The position numbers and the translations under genes are program-made. The notes beneath the pieces were generated by a model that was not told where the DNA came from, did not search any database, and was given only the letters and a program-made list of their open reading frames with translations. From positions 1-64,000 of the forward strand of contig NZ_BRVN01000001.1 in NCBI RefSeq assembly GCF_026011735.1: DNA of 64,000 nucleotides, given 5' to 3'. This document shows, in pieces, positions 25,540 through 35,668 of the stretch. This DNA comes from Dietzia sp. NCCP-2495 (lineage in GTDB: Bacteria; Actinomycetota; Actinomycetes; Mycobacteriales; Mycobacteriaceae). Position 1 is the stretch's first letter. Each line of letters begins with the position of its first letter.

Positions 25540-26646
25540 TCAGAGCACCCGGAGGCCGCGCTCACCGGTGTTGAGGTCCCGCCGACCGTCGGCCGTCACC
25601 GTGACGATGTCCTCGAGGCGCGCTCCCCACCGGCCGTCGAGGTAGATGCCCGGTTCGACGGAGAAGGTCATGCCCTCGGCCAGCACGGTGTCTGCGCCGG
25701 GGGCGACGAACGGCGGCTCGTGCAGGCCCAGCCCGATCCCGTGCCCGGTGCGGTGGATGAACCGCTCACCCAGACCCGCGGCCGCGAGATACTCACGTGC
25801 GGCCGCGTCGACCTCGCCGATCGCCACACCCGGGCGCACGGCCTCCCGCGCCAGGCGCTGCGCCTCCTGCAGTTCGGCGTACTCCGTGGCCACCTGCGGG
25901 TCCGGCTCGCCCATTGAGTAGGTCCGCGTGCAGTCGGAGTGGTAGCCGCTGGGTACCGGACCACCGATATCCACCACCACGATGTCGCCCTCCCGGATCA
26001 CCCGGTCGGAGACCCCGTGGTGCGGGTCGGCGCCGTGCGCGCCGGAACCGACGATCACGAACTCGGCGTGCGTGAGTCCCTCGGCCTCGATCGCCGCGGT
26101 GATGAGCTCGCCGACCTCAGCTTCGGTCCGTCCCACCTGCAGGTACTCCCCCATCCGTGCATGGACGGCGTCGATACGCCGGGCGGCGTCGGCGAGCTCG
26201 GTGATCTCGGCCGGGGTCTTGACGGCCCGGACGTGGTCGATCACGTCGGAGGCCAGCACCACCTCGCCGTCGACGCCCTGCTGGAGCGGCACCAGGTGGA
26301 GCGCCGGCATCGCGGTGGACACGGCCACACGCCCGGAGACCTTCGCCGTGACCAGGGCGACGGCGTCGGTCCCGTCCGACCACGGATGCACCGTCGCCCC
26401 CACCAGATCGGCCGCGCCGCGAACGGTGTCGGTGAGTTCGAGCGACGGCAGCACCAACAGCGGCCCGGACCCGTCGGCGGCGACCACCAGGGCCGTGAGC
26501 CGCTCGTGGGAATCCAGACGCTGGCCGGTGAGGTAGGCCATGTCCTCCCCGGAGTAGACCACCACGTGGTCGATGCCGAGTTCCCGCGCACGGGCACGGA
26601 CGGAGTCGAGACGGTGCTGGTGGATGTCCGGGGCGGTGTCGTTCAT
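25540..26646 (-). CDS. pepE: Xaa-Pro dipeptidase / aminopeptidase (PepE-like, M24)
   Basis: This cytoplasmic metallopeptidase of about 368 residues has the creatinase N-domain (VVYSGEDMAYLTGQRLDSHERLTALVV) and the pita-bread catalytic domain. Metal ligands are visible: two Asp in VVDIGGPVPSGYHSDCTRTY, His in HRTGHGIGLGLHEPPFV, and two Glu in FSVEPGIYLDGRWGARLEDIV. It removes residues next to proline. The start is ATG 26646 or, nine bases upstream, GTG 26655; a GGAGG lies between them. It is convergent with the F420-type reductase and divergent from the exonuclease gene, as for pepE in M. tuberculosis. Confidence 0.9.
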   Translation of the reverse strand: MNDTAPDIHQHRLDSVRARARELGIDHVVVYSGEDMAYLTGQRLDSHERLTALVVAADGSGPLLVLPSLELTDTVRGAADLVGATVHPWSDGTDAVALVTAKVSGRVAVSTAMPALHLVPLQQGVDGEVVLASDVIDHVRAVKTPAEITELADAARRIDAVHARMGEYLQVGRTEAEVGELITAAIEAEGLTHAEFVIVGSGAHGADPHHGVSDRVIREGDIVVVDIGGPVPSGYHSDCTRTYSMGEPDPQVATEYAELQEAQRLAREAVRPGVAIGEVDAAAREYLAAAGLGERFIHRTGHGIGLGLHEPPFVAPGADTVLAEGMTFSVEPGIYLDGRWGARLEDIVTVTADGRRDLNTGERGLRVL

Positions 26647-26694
26647 GTCCTCCACAGTAGGCCGACCGGGCCCGCGCGTGCCCCCGACGGCGGC

Positions 26695-26700
26695 TAGCCT
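26695..26700 (+). promoter_or_regulatory. -10 element of the exonuclease gene
   Basis: TAGCCT lies 44 bases before GTG 26745, which has a separate AGGAGG ribosome-binding site. Here the message would have a normal leader of about 38 bases. Confidence 0.4.
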
Positions 26701-26744
26701 GACGGGAGCCGCACGGCTACCGCCACATCACTCCAGGAGGCACG

Positions 26745-27674
26745 GTGTCCCAGGGTCCGCTCATGGTTCTCGACAGCGCGGGATTGTGGTTCCGTGCGTT
26801 CCACTCCGTCCCCGAGAAGATCACCGGTCCCGACGGGGCGCCCGCCAACGCGGTGCGGGGGTTCTGCGACATGGTCGCCGTGCTCGTCGAGGAGTACTCG
26901 CCGACGGGCCTGGTCGCGGCGCTCGACCGTGAGTGGCGGCCGGACTGGCGGGTGGAGTTGCTGCCTTCGTACAAGGCGCACCGTGTGGGCGACGACGGCG
27001 AGGAGGACGCCCCGGAGACGTTGGCACCTCAGGTGAATGCGATCCGTGAGGTCCTCACCTCCGCGGGCATCACCCAGGCGTGGGCGGCGGACGCGGAGGC
27101 CGACGATGTCCTCGCCACGCTCTCGGCACGCGATCGCGAGGTGTTGGTCGTCACCGGCGACCGCGACCTGTTCCAACTCGCCTCCCCAACCACGACCGTG
27201 GTGTACGTCGGGGCGGGCATGAAGAAGCGCCTGGCGTACACGCCGGAGGTCGTGGCCGAACGGTTCGACCTGCCGGCGGCGGAGGACGCGGCCGTGTACG
27301 CGGACTATGCGGTACTGGTCGGGGACGCCTCCGACGGACTACCCGGGGTGGCGGGCATCGGGGCCAAGACCGCGGCGGGGCTGCTGCGTGAGTACGGCGA
27401 CCTGGACGGGATCGTCGCCGCGGCCGCGGACCCCGACTCGGGTCTGACCGCGCGTCAGCGCACCGCGATCACCAACGGCGCCGGGTACCTGACCGCCGCC
27501 CGGGGCGTGGTCCGGTTGGGCCAGCGGGACTATGATCTGAAGTTCTCCGGGGATCCCGACGGACACCATGGCGCACTCGACCAGAACCGACTCGACGCAC
27601 TCGCGGAGTCGACCGGCCAGCCGCGGGCGATCGGGCATCTGGTGGAGGCGACTCGCCGACTCGCCGGGGCCTAG
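26745..27674 (+). CDS. 5'-3' exonuclease (FEN / PolI N-domain-like)
   Basis: This 309-residue stand-alone flap endonuclease-type protein matches the N-terminal nuclease domain of DNA polymerase I. Metal-binding acids are in MVLDSAGLWFRAFHS, WAADAEADDVLATL, VVTGDRDLFQL and YAVLVGDASDGLPGVAGIGAKTAAGLL (the last is the H3TH DNA-binding element). It cleaves 5' flaps and RNA-DNA junctions during repair and Okazaki-fragment processing. GTG 26745 has AGGAGG upstream. It matches Rv2090 in position, between pepE and helY. Confidence 0.9.
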   Translation: MSQGPLMVLDSAGLWFRAFHSVPEKITGPDGAPANAVRGFCDMVAVLVEEYSPTGLVAALDREWRPDWRVELLPSYKAHRVGDDGEEDAPETLAPQVNAIREVLTSAGITQAWAADAEADDVLATLSARDREVLVVTGDRDLFQLASPTTTVVYVGAGMKKRLAYTPEVVAERFDLPAAEDAAVYADYAVLVGDASDGLPGVAGIGAKTAAGLLREYGDLDGIVAAAADPDSGLTARQRTAITNGAGYLTAARGVVRLGQRDYDLKFSGDPDGHHGALDQNRLDALAESTGQPRAIGHLVEATRRLAGA

Positions 27675-27752
27675 GAAGTGACACCCGCCGACTCACCGAG
27701 GGATAGCGCCGGACACCGCACGGAACTGGGCGGCGCGCTGGATCGGGGCCGA

Positions 27753-30428
27753 TCAGGTCATGTGGTCCAGCACGACACCGCGGCGCAGTGAGCCGACCGC
27801 CGAGCGCGCATTCCTCGCGAGCTCCGGCTCGGCGACCTGACCCACCTGCGCGAGGACGTCGATCACCAGTCGCGCCGAGCGGACGAAGTCTCCCGCGGTG
27901 AGCTCCACACCCTCCTGCCAGGAGGCCGCGAGGATCGAGGACAGCGCCCCGCCGGACACCCAGTGGTGCAGAACCGGGGCGAGTCCGGCATCGAGATCCG
28001 GGGTTGCGGGGAGCTTGTGGCTCCGCTCGATCGCGGCGACCTCCTCGGCGACGCGTGAGGTCTCGGAGAGGGCCTGCCGCAGGGTCTCGTCGGAGGGCTC
28101 CCGCACTGCCGATTCGGTGCGCGGGTGCGCGACCACCGTGGCGATGACGGCGGCCAGTCCCGCGGGGTCGAGTCCCTCCCAGACGCCGCGCGTCAGGCAT
28201 TCGGCCACGAAGAGATCCTGCTCGGTGTGGACGCCGGCGAGCAGACGACCCGCGTCGGTGGCCCTGAGGGTGCCCTCGATCGTGTCGAGATAGCCGAGGT
28301 CGACCAGGAGTTCCACGATGCGCCGGAACCGACGGGCCAGCGAATCAGCATCGGCGTCGATCTCGGCCTCCAGGGCGGCGACATCGGCATCCGCTCTGGC
28401 CCACCGCTCGTGGAGGCGAGCGAGCTTGTCGATCCGAGGATCGTCGTGGAGCGGGTTCTCACGGAGCGCACGGCGCGCGGCCGTGATCCGCGGATCCTTG
28501 CGCTGGTGCTTCCCGCCGGTGTTCTTCATCCGACCCTTGGCCTTGCCGCGCAGGTGCTCCATCCGCTGGACGAGCGCCCTCTTGGCGCGGCCGTCCAGCT
28601 TGCGGCGCCCCTTGGGCAGGTCGACCCGGCCGACCGGGATCGGTGGCGCGGCGAAGTCGTGCTGACGCAGCCACCCGGTCCATCCTGTGTCGGTCAGACA
28701 GAGCAGCGCCGGGTCGGACTGGATGTCGGTGCGGACCTGGAGCACGGTCGCGACCATGCCGAAGCGTTTGCGCCCGACCGTGATCACCGACCCCGCGGTC
28801 TGCTTGTGCATGGCGGCGCGCACCGCGCTGAGTCGGTCGTCCCGTGTCGCCTTCTCCGCCCGGCGCTCCAGACGGCTCAGTTCGGCGCGGACCGCCATGT
28901 ACGCGTCGAGCTCCTCGTCACCCCCGGCCTCGGTGAGCGACGCGCGCATCCGATCCCGCTCCTCGGCCCGCTGCTCGATCGCCCGCGAGCGGGACACGAG
29001 GGTGCGGTCGGTCTGGAACTGCGCGAACGACCGCCCGATGAGCGACGTGGCCTCGTCCACGCCGAGCTGTTCGACCAGATTGACCGCCATGGAGTAGTCG
29101 GGTGCGAAGGCGCTGATCAACGGGAACCGAGGAGTGTCCACGAGGGCGGACAGGGCGTCCAGGTCGAGATCTGCCTGCTCGAGAACCACCGCGGTGCCCT
29201 TGGTGTCGATCCCGCGGCGGCCGGCCCGGCCGGTGATCTGCGAGTACTCGGAGGCGGTGAGCATCGTGTGGGTGTCGCCGTTGAACTTGGTGGTCTTCTC
29301 CAGCACGACCGCGCGGGCGGGCATGTGGATCCCGAGCGCGAGGGTTTCTGTGGCGAAGACGACCTTGATGAGCCCGGCCGAGAACAGCTCCTCGACCACC
29401 GTGCGGAACAGCGGGAGCATTCCGGCGTGGTGGGCGGCGATACCGCTGACCAACCCGGCCCGGAACGCCTGGAAGTCCAGCGCCTGGAGATCCTGCTGCG
29501 GGACCTGTGCGCAGGCGGCGTCGACGTGGGCACCGATGCGCCTGGCCTCGTCACCGGTCGTCAGACGCAGGCGTGCCCGTCGCATCTGCGCGACCGCCCC
29601 GTCGCAGCCCGCCCGGGAGAAGACGAAGTAGATGGCGGGCAGGAGACCCTCGTCGTCGAGGTGCTCGATGACGTCCTGTCGCTTGGCCCACTGTGCCCGC
29701 TGACGACCGGCGACGCGCTCGTCGTGGTAGCCGGTCCGGGAACGACGACGATGCTCGGCGGCGGAACGGACGGGGACGAGATCGCCGCGGGTGTAGAGCA
29801 TGTGTGCCAGCGGTACCGGCCGGTGATCGGAGAGCACGACGGCGGTGTCGCCCCGGATCTCGCTGATCCAGTCCCCGAGCTCGTCAGTGTTGCTCAACGT
29901 CGCGGAGAGACCGACCAGACGGACTGTCGGGTCGAGAGTGAGGATGATCTCCTCCCACACGACACCGCGCGAGCGGTCACCGAGGTAATGGATCTCGTCC
30001 ATCACCACACAGTCGAGATCGTGGAGTGCCGACGAGCTGCCGTAGATCATGTTGCGCAGGACCTCGGTGGTCATCACCACGATCGGCGCGTCCGCGTCGA
30101 TCGAGTGGTCACCGGTGAGCAGACCCACGTTCTCGGGGCCGAACCGCTCACGGAACTGGCGGAACTTCTGGTTGCTCAGCGCCTTGATCGGGGTGGTGTA
30201 AAAGCATCTGCCGCCTCCGGCGAGGGACCGGTACGCGGCGTACTCGCCGACGAGGGTCTTACCGGATCCCGTGGGCGCCGAGACGAGTAGGTTCCGTCCC
30301 GAGTCCAGTTCGGCGAAGGCCTCGAGCTGGAACGGATCCGGGTCGAAGCCCTCCCCCGACAGGAACGACTCGACGAGGATGCTCTGCTCGTCCGGTCCTT
30401 CGGACGGGGGCTCAGATGATGTCGTCAT
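27753..30428 (-). CDS. helY: HelY / Ski2-like DEAD-box helicase
   Basis: This 891-residue superfamily-2 helicase has motif I APTGSGKT (51-58), Ia [21 protein letters not shown] ([15 protein letters not shown]), III SATLSN and [11 protein letters not shown], then the Ski2/Mtr4-type C-terminal helical region. Family members unwind RNA or DNA; the bacterial role is not settled. ATG 30428 starts inside the end of tatC (17-base overlap), so translation is probably coupled to tatC. The open frame continues upstream of this ATG within tatC but encodes Pro/Arg-rich nonsense. It closes the arc-to-helY gene run. Confidence 0.92.
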   Translation of the reverse strand: MTTSSEPPSEGPDEQSILVESFLSGEGFDPDPFQLEAFAELDSGRNLLVSAPTGSGKTLVGEYAAYRSLAGGGRCFYTTPIKALSNQKFRQFRERFGPENVGLLTGDHSIDADAPIVVMTTEVLRNMIYGSSSALHDLDCVVMDEIHYLGDRSRGVVWEEIILTLDPTVRLVGLSATLSNTDELGDWISEIRGDTAVVLSDHRPVPLAHMLYTRGDLVPVRSAAEHRRRSRTGYHDERVAGRQRAQWAKRQDVIEHLDDEGLLPAIYFVFSRAGCDGAVAQMRRARLRLTTGDEARRIGAHVDAACAQVPQQDLQALDFQAFRAGLVSGIAAHHAGMLPLFRTVVEELFSAGLIKVVFATETLALGIHMPARAVVLEKTTKFNGDTHTMLTASEYSQITGRAGRRGIDTKGTAVVLEQADLDLDALSALVDTPRFPLISAFAPDYSMAVNLVEQLGVDEATSLIGRSFAQFQTDRTLVSRSRAIEQRAEERDRMRASLTEAGGDEELDAYMAVRAELSRLERRAEKATRDDRLSAVRAAMHKQTAGSVITVGRKRFGMVATVLQVRTDIQSDPALLCLTDTGWTGWLRQHDFAAPPIPVGRVDLPKGRRKLDGRAKRALVQRMEHLRGKAKGRMKNTGGKHQRKDPRITAARRALRENPLHDDPRIDKLARLHERWARADADVAALEAEIDADADSLARRFRRIVELLVDLGYLDTIEGTLRATDAGRLLAGVHTEQDLFVAECLTRGVWEGLDPAGLAAVIATVVAHPRTESAVREPSDETLRQALSETSRVAEEVAAIERSHKLPATPDLDAGLAPVLHHWVSGGALSSILAASWQEGVELTAGDFVRSARLVIDVLAQVGQVAEPELARNARSAVGSLRRGVVLDHMT

Positions 30429-31518
30429 ATCGGGCCCCGCCGGCGGGTGGCGCCTGGAGCGGGGACATCGACGACGACGCGGCGTTCCCACCGGGTGCGG
30501 TGGCGGATGCCGAGCCGCGCACCGGGGCAGGGCGCTCGAGAGGGCCGGAGCTCGCGACACCGCCGGATGCACCGATGCCGTCCGAGGGGCCGATCCCCGA
30601 CGCGGCGTCGATGGCCGAGGCGGACTCGTCATCGATGTCCAGCCACTCGGCGCGGGACTTGCTCTTGCGCTTGTCGTGGATCCGGGCGAACTGGATCGAG
30701 AACTCCACCAGCAACGTCACCGCCAAGGCGAGCGCGAGCATCGAGAACGGGTCCTGGCCTGGCGAGGCGACGGCCGCGAACACGAAGATACCCATGATGA
30801 TGCCGCGGCGGGACTTGGCCAGGACCTCGTAGCTGAGCACCCCTGCCACGTTGAGCATGGCGATAAGCAGTGGGATCTCGAAGCTCACACCGAAGATCAG
30901 GATGAGGTGGATGAGGAAGGAGAAGTACTGTGTGCCCGACAACGCGGTGGTCTGGACGTTGTCGCCGATCGAGAGCAGGAACTCGAGGGCGTGGACGATC
31001 ACGACGTAGGCCAACACGGCGCCGCCGATGAACAGGATGGCGGCGAGGATCGTGAAGACGAACCCGTAGCGACGCTCGTTCTTGTGCAGGCCCGGGGTGA
31101 TGAAGGCCCAGAGCTGGTAGAGCCAGATCGGACTCGCCAGGACGATCCCCGCCGTCGCGGACACCTTGAGGCGGAGCATGAACTGCTCGAAGGGGCCGGT
31201 GGCGAGCAACCGGCACTCGTCGCCGTCCCCCAACTGCAGGCGGGCACCCGGAGGGATGTCGCAGTACGGATCGGTGAGGATCTGGCCGAGTGACGGCACG
31301 ACGAAGATGTTGGAGCCGTACCACCAGAAGCCGACACCGAGCATCACCACGATCGCGGCCACGGCGATGAGCAGCCGCGTCCGCAGTTCGTAGATGTGCT
31401 CGATGAGCGGCATGGTGCCGTCCGGGTTTTGCCGCCGCCGACGACGGCGCTTGGACGGCACGCGACCGGCGCCCCCCGAAGGAGAATCGCCGGCCGCCGT
31501 GGCTCCGGGATCAGTCAT
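30412..31518 (-). CDS. tatC: Sec-independent (Tat) translocase subunit TatC
   Basis: This 368-residue protein has six membrane helices: the first after [23 protein letters not shown] with the conserved HIxELRxRL motif, others at [64 protein letters not shown] and [16 protein letters not shown]. TatC recognises twin-arginine signal peptides and recruits TatA. Two non-conserved tails stand out: a basic N-terminal 35 residues ([13 protein letters not shown]) and a low-complexity Ser/Gly/Ala C-terminal tail of about 100 residues. It is 13 bases downstream of tatA. Confidence 0.95.
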   Translation of the reverse strand: MTDPGATAAGDSPSGGAGRVPSKRRRRRRQNPDGTMPLIEHIYELRTRLLIAVAAIVVMLGVGFWWYGSNIFVVPSLGQILTDPYCDIPPGARLQLGDGDECRLLATGPFEQFMLRLKVSATAGIVLASPIWLYQLWAFITPGLHKNERRYGFVFTILAAILFIGGAVLAYVVIVHALEFLLSIGDNVQTTALSGTQYFSFLIHLILIFGVSFEIPLLIAMLNVAGVLSYEVLAKSRRGIIMGIFVFAAVASPGQDPFSMLALALAVTLLVEFSIQFARIHDKRKSKSRAEWLDIDDESASAIDAASGIGPSDGIGASGGVASSGPLERPAPVRGSASATAPGGNAASSSMSPLQAPPAGGARYDDII

Positions 31519-31531
31519 CGATTTCTATGAC

Positions 31532-31933
31532 CTATTGTCCCTGCCCGCCGTTGTACGGGGCGGTGGGATCGTTGTACTGCTGCGGGGCGTTGGGCGCCTG
31601 CGGCTGCTGGTACTGCGGCGCCTGCGGCTGAGCCTGGGGTGCAGGCTGCTGGTACTGCGGCTGGGCCGGCTGCTGCGGGGCCTGGGGCGCAGACTGCTGG
31701 TACTGCTGCGTCTGCGGCTGGACGTACTGCGTGGCAGAAGGCTGTCCCTGGGTGATGGCCTGCGTTTCCGACTTCTCTTCGGCGCCGTCGTTCTGCATCT
31801 CCTTGATCTCGGACTTGAAGATGCGCATCGACCGTCCGAGGCCGCGGGCCGCGTCCGGGAGTTTCTTCGAACCGAAGAGTAGGAGCACCACCGCGAGGAC
31901 GATGAGCCAGTGCCAGATGCTCAACGCACCCAT
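31532..31933 (-). CDS. tatA: Tat pore subunit TatA with a Gln/Pro-rich tail
   Basis: This 133-residue protein has the TatA N-terminal membrane helix ([39 protein letters not shown]), the FGxKKLP hinge and an amphipathic helix. Everything after about residue 55 is a Gln/Pro/Tyr-rich repeat tail ([15 protein letters not shown]) of around 78 residues, far longer than the short charged tail of E. coli TatA. The DNA there repeats CTGCTGGTACTGC. It probably has its own promoter in addition to read-through from pafC. Confidence 0.93.
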   Translation of the reverse strand: MGALSIWHWLIVLAVVLLLFGSKKLPDAARGLGRSMRIFKSEIKEMQNDGAEEKSETQAITQGQPSATQYVQPQTQQYQQSAPQAPQQPAQPQYQQPAPQAQPQAPQYQQPQAPNAPQQYNDPTAPYNGGQGQ

Positions 31934-31963
31934 GTCAACCTCCGTTTGTCTGACAACGTTTCC

Positions 31964-31969
31964 ATGCTA
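31964..31969 (-). promoter_or_regulatory. Possible -10 element of the tat genes
   Basis: On the minus strand TAGCAT lies about 30 bases before the tatA ATG, which has its own GGAGG ribosome-binding site. The 108-base gap after pafC leaves room for this internal promoter. Confidence 0.35.
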
Positions 31970-32041
31970 ACGCACCTACTCCGGGGGCCGTCGCGCCCGT
32001 ACCGCCGGTTACCTCTCGTGACCTGCGCGTTCACCGACTAT

Positions 32042-33034
32042 TTACGTCTCGGCTGCAGTCGCTTCCCCCGCCGCATCGTCACCAGCGTCGACATGGTCTC
32101 CGGCGTAGGCGGCCAGACCGGCCGCCGCCCGCTGCGCGATCTGGTCCGCGAGCTCCGGATCGACCGGGGTCACCACGTCGGCATGACCCAACAGGAAGCG
32201 GAGGAGCCAGGCCCGGTCGTGATAGGCGATCTCCACGTCGATATCGCCGTCCGGTCGCCGGTGGACAGAACGGAACCCGAACTCGTCGAGGAACCACGCA
32301 CCGGCCGCCGGGACAACCGCCTTCTCGATCGTCGGTGTGCCGTCGCCGTCGTCGTCACCCTGGGGCTCCGGACCGAGCGCGCGGCGTTCACCGACGTCCT
32401 CCACCCGGCTCATCCGGTCCGTGCGGAACATCCGCCACTGGCCGGAGCCGCGATCCACCCCGTGCACATACGAATGACCGTCTGAGACGGAGATCCGTGC
32501 CGGGTCCACGACGCGGATGGTGGAGGTGTCGGAACTGGCCGAGTGGTAGACGAACCTCAACGCCCGGCCGGACCGGACGGCGGTGCGCACCACGTCGGCG
32601 TCGGCGTCCGTGGCGCCCGCCTCCGGGGCCGGCGCCGCACCGTGGGTGCCCGCTGCGGTCCGGAGGGTCGCCAGCAGATCCCGAAGTGCGGTCTGTTCGA
32701 CGACCTCGGGCCGGTCGAGGAACACGGCCAGGCCGGTCTCGAGGGTCACCGCCTCGGCGGCGGTGAGGCGGACCGGTCGGTCGATCCCGGCGGTGAAGGT
32801 CACCTCGACCAATTCGGCCTCGTCGAGATCCTCCGCGGAGAACGCCAGGTCGATCAGGTCACCGGGACCGTAGCCCGGCAACCCGCATGACCACAGCTGC
32901 CACAACGCGTCGCGGAGCTGGCCGTCCGACAGGCCCAGGTCCTGTGCCGCCTCGGACACGGGGACGGCGCCACGACTGTGGAAGTACGGGACGATGCTCA
33001 GCAGGGTCGCGAGCGGGACCGAACGGGGGCTCAT
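32042..33034 (-). CDS. pafC: WYL-domain regulator PafC
   Basis: This 330-residue protein has an N-terminal winged helix (LATLLSIVPYFHSRGAVPVSEAAQDLGLSDGQLRDALWQL), a middle WYL domain (VVRTAVRSGRALRFVYHSASSDTSTIRVVDPARIS, HSYVHGVDRGSGQWRMFRTDRMSRVED) and a C-terminal WCX extension. PafB and PafC together activate the LexA/RecA-independent DNA-damage response in mycobacteria. ATG 33034 overlaps the pafB stop by four bases (ATGA). Confidence 0.92.
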   Translation of the reverse strand: MSPRSVPLATLLSIVPYFHSRGAVPVSEAAQDLGLSDGQLRDALWQLWSCGLPGYGPGDLIDLAFSAEDLDEAELVEVTFTAGIDRPVRLTAAEAVTLETGLAVFLDRPEVVEQTALRDLLATLRTAAGTHGAAPAPEAGATDADADVVRTAVRSGRALRFVYHSASSDTSTIRVVDPARISVSDGHSYVHGVDRGSGQWRMFRTDRMSRVEDVGERRALGPEPQGDDDGDGTPTIEKAVVPAAGAWFLDEFGFRSVHRRPDGDIDVEIAYHDRAWLLRFLLGHADVVTPVDPELADQIAQRAAAGLAAYAGDHVDAGDDAAGEATAAET

Positions 33035-33999
33035 CGGCGGGCCTCCTCGGCAGCGGTGAGGATCGAGACCACGCGGACGCGTAGTTCTGCCGGACCGAGC
33101 GCGACAGCGTCGGCGCCCTGGGCCGCGACCAGCGAGGAGAGCTCCCCCAGTGGCGCGGCGATCTCGAGGTCGGCCCCGGCACGGCCGAACCTCACGTGCG
33201 GCTCCTCCGCCCGTGCCATGGCCCGTAGTTCCGCGGCGTGCCCGTCGGCGGCCCACACGGTGGCCTGCAGGATCGGGTTGAGCCGGGACACCGCGTCGTC
33301 GAGGAGGTCGAGCACCCGGTCGGTCGAGGGCACGGGCACGCTGCGCCGACCTTTGCCGACCTTGACGTCCGACATCCGGACCAGGCGGAAGGTCCGCGCC
33401 TCGCCACGGTCCAGATCGTGGCCCACGAGGTACCAGTGACCGTGCCGCGATCCGGTCCACCACGGCTCGACGCGGCGGGACGTGGCCTCACTGCCACCGG
33501 CCGGGGTGTGCGCGAATGTCACCACGGCGCCGTCGGCCACGGCCTCGGACACCACTGCCGCGGTGGCCAGTTCGGCGGGGTCCTCGACGGAGACGGTCGT
33601 CCCCACGTCGTGCCCGGGATCGATCCCCGCGGCGGTGAGTTTGGCCAGCGCTCCGCCGGCACGTGCCGATCGCTCCCCCTCGCGCCAGACCTCGGCGGCC
33701 ACGGCGAGGACGCCGGCCTGCTCCGGGGTCAGCGTGATCTCGGGGAGCTCGTAGTCCCGGGCCGGGATGCGGTATCCGGCCGGTGAACCCGGTGCCAGCG
33801 ACGCCCCCTGCTCGAGCGGCACGCCGGCGTCGCGGAGCTCGCGCTTGTCGCGCTCGAACATGCGCAGGAAAGCGGCCTCGTTCTCGCAGTCGTCGTAGCC
33901 CTGCACCATCCGCTGGATCTGACCGGCGGACAGGTAGGCGTTGGTCGACCGCAGGCAGATCACGAGGTTGACCAGTCGCTGGGACTTCGAGGTGGACAC
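33031..33999 (-). CDS. pafB: WYL-domain regulator PafB
   Basis: This 322-residue partner of PafC has the same three-part layout: winged helix (SKSQRLVNLVICLRSTNAYLSAGQIQRMVQGYDDC, then AFLRMFERDKRELRDAGVPLE), WYL domain (AVADGAVVTFAHTPAGGSEATSRRVEPWWTGSRHGHWYLVGHDLDRGEARTFRLVRMSDV) and C-terminal extension. The start is GTG 33999, 11 bases after the pafA stop; frames extending further upstream run through pafA. The heterodimer probably regulates DNA-repair genes, possibly responding to single-stranded DNA. Confidence 0.92.
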   Translation of the reverse strand: MSTSKSQRLVNLVICLRSTNAYLSAGQIQRMVQGYDDCENEAAFLRMFERDKRELRDAGVPLEQGASLAPGSPAGYRIPARDYELPEITLTPEQAGVLAVAAEVWREGERSARAGGALAKLTAAGIDPGHDVGTTVSVEDPAELATAAVVSEAVADGAVVTFAHTPAGGSEATSRRVEPWWTGSRHGHWYLVGHDLDRGEARTFRLVRMSDVKVGKGRRSVPVPSTDRVLDLLDDAVSRLNPILQATVWAADGHAAELRAMARAEEPHVRFGRAGADLEIAAPLGELSSLVAAQGADAVALGPAELRVRVVSILTAAEEARR

Positions 34000-34010
34000 G
34001 AGTGCGAACG

Positions 34011-35417
34011 CTATCTGCCGAGCCCGGCGATCAGCTCGTCGACACGCGGATCCATGTTGGCGAAAGGGTCGCTCAGCGGGATGGTCGGCAGCGCGCCGTC
34101 GGTGACCTTGAGGTGGACCCAGTCGACGGTGTGGTCTCGCCCCGCCTCGCGGGCTGCGGAGATGAAGCGACCCCGCAGGGCCGCTCGCGTGGTCTCCGGT
34201 GCGGCGGTGCGGGCGTGCTCGACGGCCGAGTCGTCCACGACCCGGGACACCATGCCGCGACGTTCGAGGATCGAGTGGAGCCCGCGACCGGGACGGATGT
34301 CGTGGTAGGTGAGGTCGATCTGTGCCAGGCGCGGGTGGGTCATGTCGACGCCGGTCTTGTCCTGTACCTGCCGGATGAGCCGGAGCTTGGCCGCCCAGTC
34401 GATGTCCGCGGCGATCGAGTCGTGGTCCCCGGACTCGACGGCGTCCAGTACGCGCTCCCACAGAGCGACGCAGTCGGTCACCACGTCCCGGTCGTCGCGC
34501 TCCCAGCCGCCGGCGTCGAGGTAGCGGTGCACGGCGGCGAGGAACTCTCGTTGGATCTCGAGCGCGGTCATGGTGGTTCCGTCGGCCATCGCCACAGGCC
34601 GCGTGCCGGTGAGGTCGCGGCTGATCTCGCGGATCGCCCGGACCGGGTGCGTCACGGCCATGGGACGCAGGTCGATGCCGGCCTCGAGCATCTCCAGCAC
34701 GAGCCGTGTGCTGGCCACCTTCAACAGGGTGGTGGTCTCGATCATGTTGGAATCGCCCACGATCACGTGCATGCGCCGGAATCGGGTCGAGTCGGCGTGC
34801 GGCTCGTCGCGGGTGTTGATGAGCGGCCGGGACCGCGTGGTGGCGGACGAGACGCCGTCCCACATGTGCTCGGCGCGCTGCGAGAAGCAGAACACCGGCT
34901 CGTGGGTCTCCCCCAGCCCGACGCCGGCGGGAGTGCCGGGCAGGATCTTCCCGGCGCCGCACAGCAGCTGCCGGCTCACGAGGAACGGCAGAAGGGTGGT
35001 GCCGATGCTGCGCACCTGGGTGGACCGGTCGAGGAGGTAGTTCTCGTGGCAGCCGTAGGAGTTGCCCACCGAGTCCGTGTTGTTCTTGAACAGGAACACC
35101 TTCGCGTCGATGCCCTCGGCGGCCAGCGACTCCTCCGCCGCGAGGCCGAGCGCGTCGACGATCCGCTCGCCGGCCCGGTCATGGGCCACGAGCTGGCGCA
35201 GCCCGTCGCACTCGGCCGTGGCGTACTCGGGATGCGAGCCCACGTCGAGGTAGAGACGGGAGCCGTTCTCGAGGAAGACGTTCGAGCTGCGCCACCGCTC
35301 GACCACGGGGCGGAAGAGGTACCGCGCGATCTCGTCGGCACCGAGCGAGCGGCCACCCTCGACCCCGACGCTGGTGATCCCGAATTCGGTCTCGATCCCG
35401 ACGATGCGCCGCTGCAT
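34011..35417 (-). CDS. pafA: Pup-protein ligase PafA
   Basis: This 468-residue glutamine-synthetase-like enzyme activates the C-terminal Glu of Pup with ATP and joins it to lysines of target proteins. The family start [15 protein letters not shown] carries the metal-binding Glu, followed by [44 protein letters not shown] and [32 protein letters not shown] 35417 lies five bases after the pup stop. In Mycobacterium prcB and prcA separate pup from this region; here nothing lies between. Confidence 0.95.
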   Translation of the reverse strand: MQRRIVGIETEFGITSVGVEGGRSLGADEIARYLFRPVVERWRSSNVFLENGSRLYLDVGSHPEYATAECDGLRQLVAHDRAGERIVDALGLAAEESLAAEGIDAKVFLFKNNTDSVGNSYGCHENYLLDRSTQVRSIGTTLLPFLVSRQLLCGAGKILPGTPAGVGLGETHEPVFCFSQRAEHMWDGVSSATTRSRPLINTRDEPHADSTRFRRMHVIVGDSNMIETTTLLKVASTRLVLEMLEAGIDLRPMAVTHPVRAIREISRDLTGTRPVAMADGTTMTALEIQREFLAAVHRYLDAGGWERDDRDVVTDCVALWERVLDAVESGDHDSIAADIDWAAKLRLIRQVQDKTGVDMTHPRLAQIDLTYHDIRPGRGLHSILERRGMVSRVVDDSAVEHARTAAPETTRAALRGRFISAAREAGRDHTVDWVHLKVTDGALPTIPLSDPFANMDPRVDELIAGLGR

Positions 35418-35422
35418 GGGCT

Positions 35423-35599
35423 CTACTGCCCGCCCTTCTGGACGTAGGACTTCACGAACTCCTCGGCGTTGGTCTCGAGGATGTCGTCGATCTCGTCCAG
35501 CAGTGAATCCGCGGAGCTGGTGTCGGCGGACTTGGCGACCTGGCCGGCCTCGTCGTCGCCCTCGCCGGGGCCGCCGGCGTTTTTCTGGATCTGGGACAT
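35423..35599 (-). CDS. pup: Prokaryotic ubiquitin-like protein Pup
   Basis: This 58-residue, acidic, mostly disordered modifier protein ends in [13 protein letters not shown]. The terminal Gln must be deamidated to Glu by Dop before ligation by PafA. The Arc-binding helix region ([21 protein letters not shown]) is intact. AAGGAG lies eight bases before ATG 35599, which settles the start; an in-frame GTG nine bases upstream overlaps that Shine-Dalgarno. Confidence 0.96.
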   Translation of the reverse strand: MSQIQKNAGGPGEGDDEAGQVAKSADTSSADSLLDEIDDILETNAEEFVKSYVQKGGQ

Positions 35600-35668
35600 G
35601 GTGGTCACTCCTTGTGTCGTGGCGCCGTGGGCGCCGGAACTTGCGTGGTGCGCGCGTGGGGTGGGAGC

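Noticed and set aside
28125-30290. A 721-codon open frame on the plus strand opposite helY
   Set aside because: Antisense shadow of a well-supported helicase; no RBS, no recognisable domain.
35600-35668. prcB/prcA remnant between dop and pup or pup and pafA
   Set aside because: The 69-base and 5-base gaps contain no proteasome-subunit sequence on either strand.
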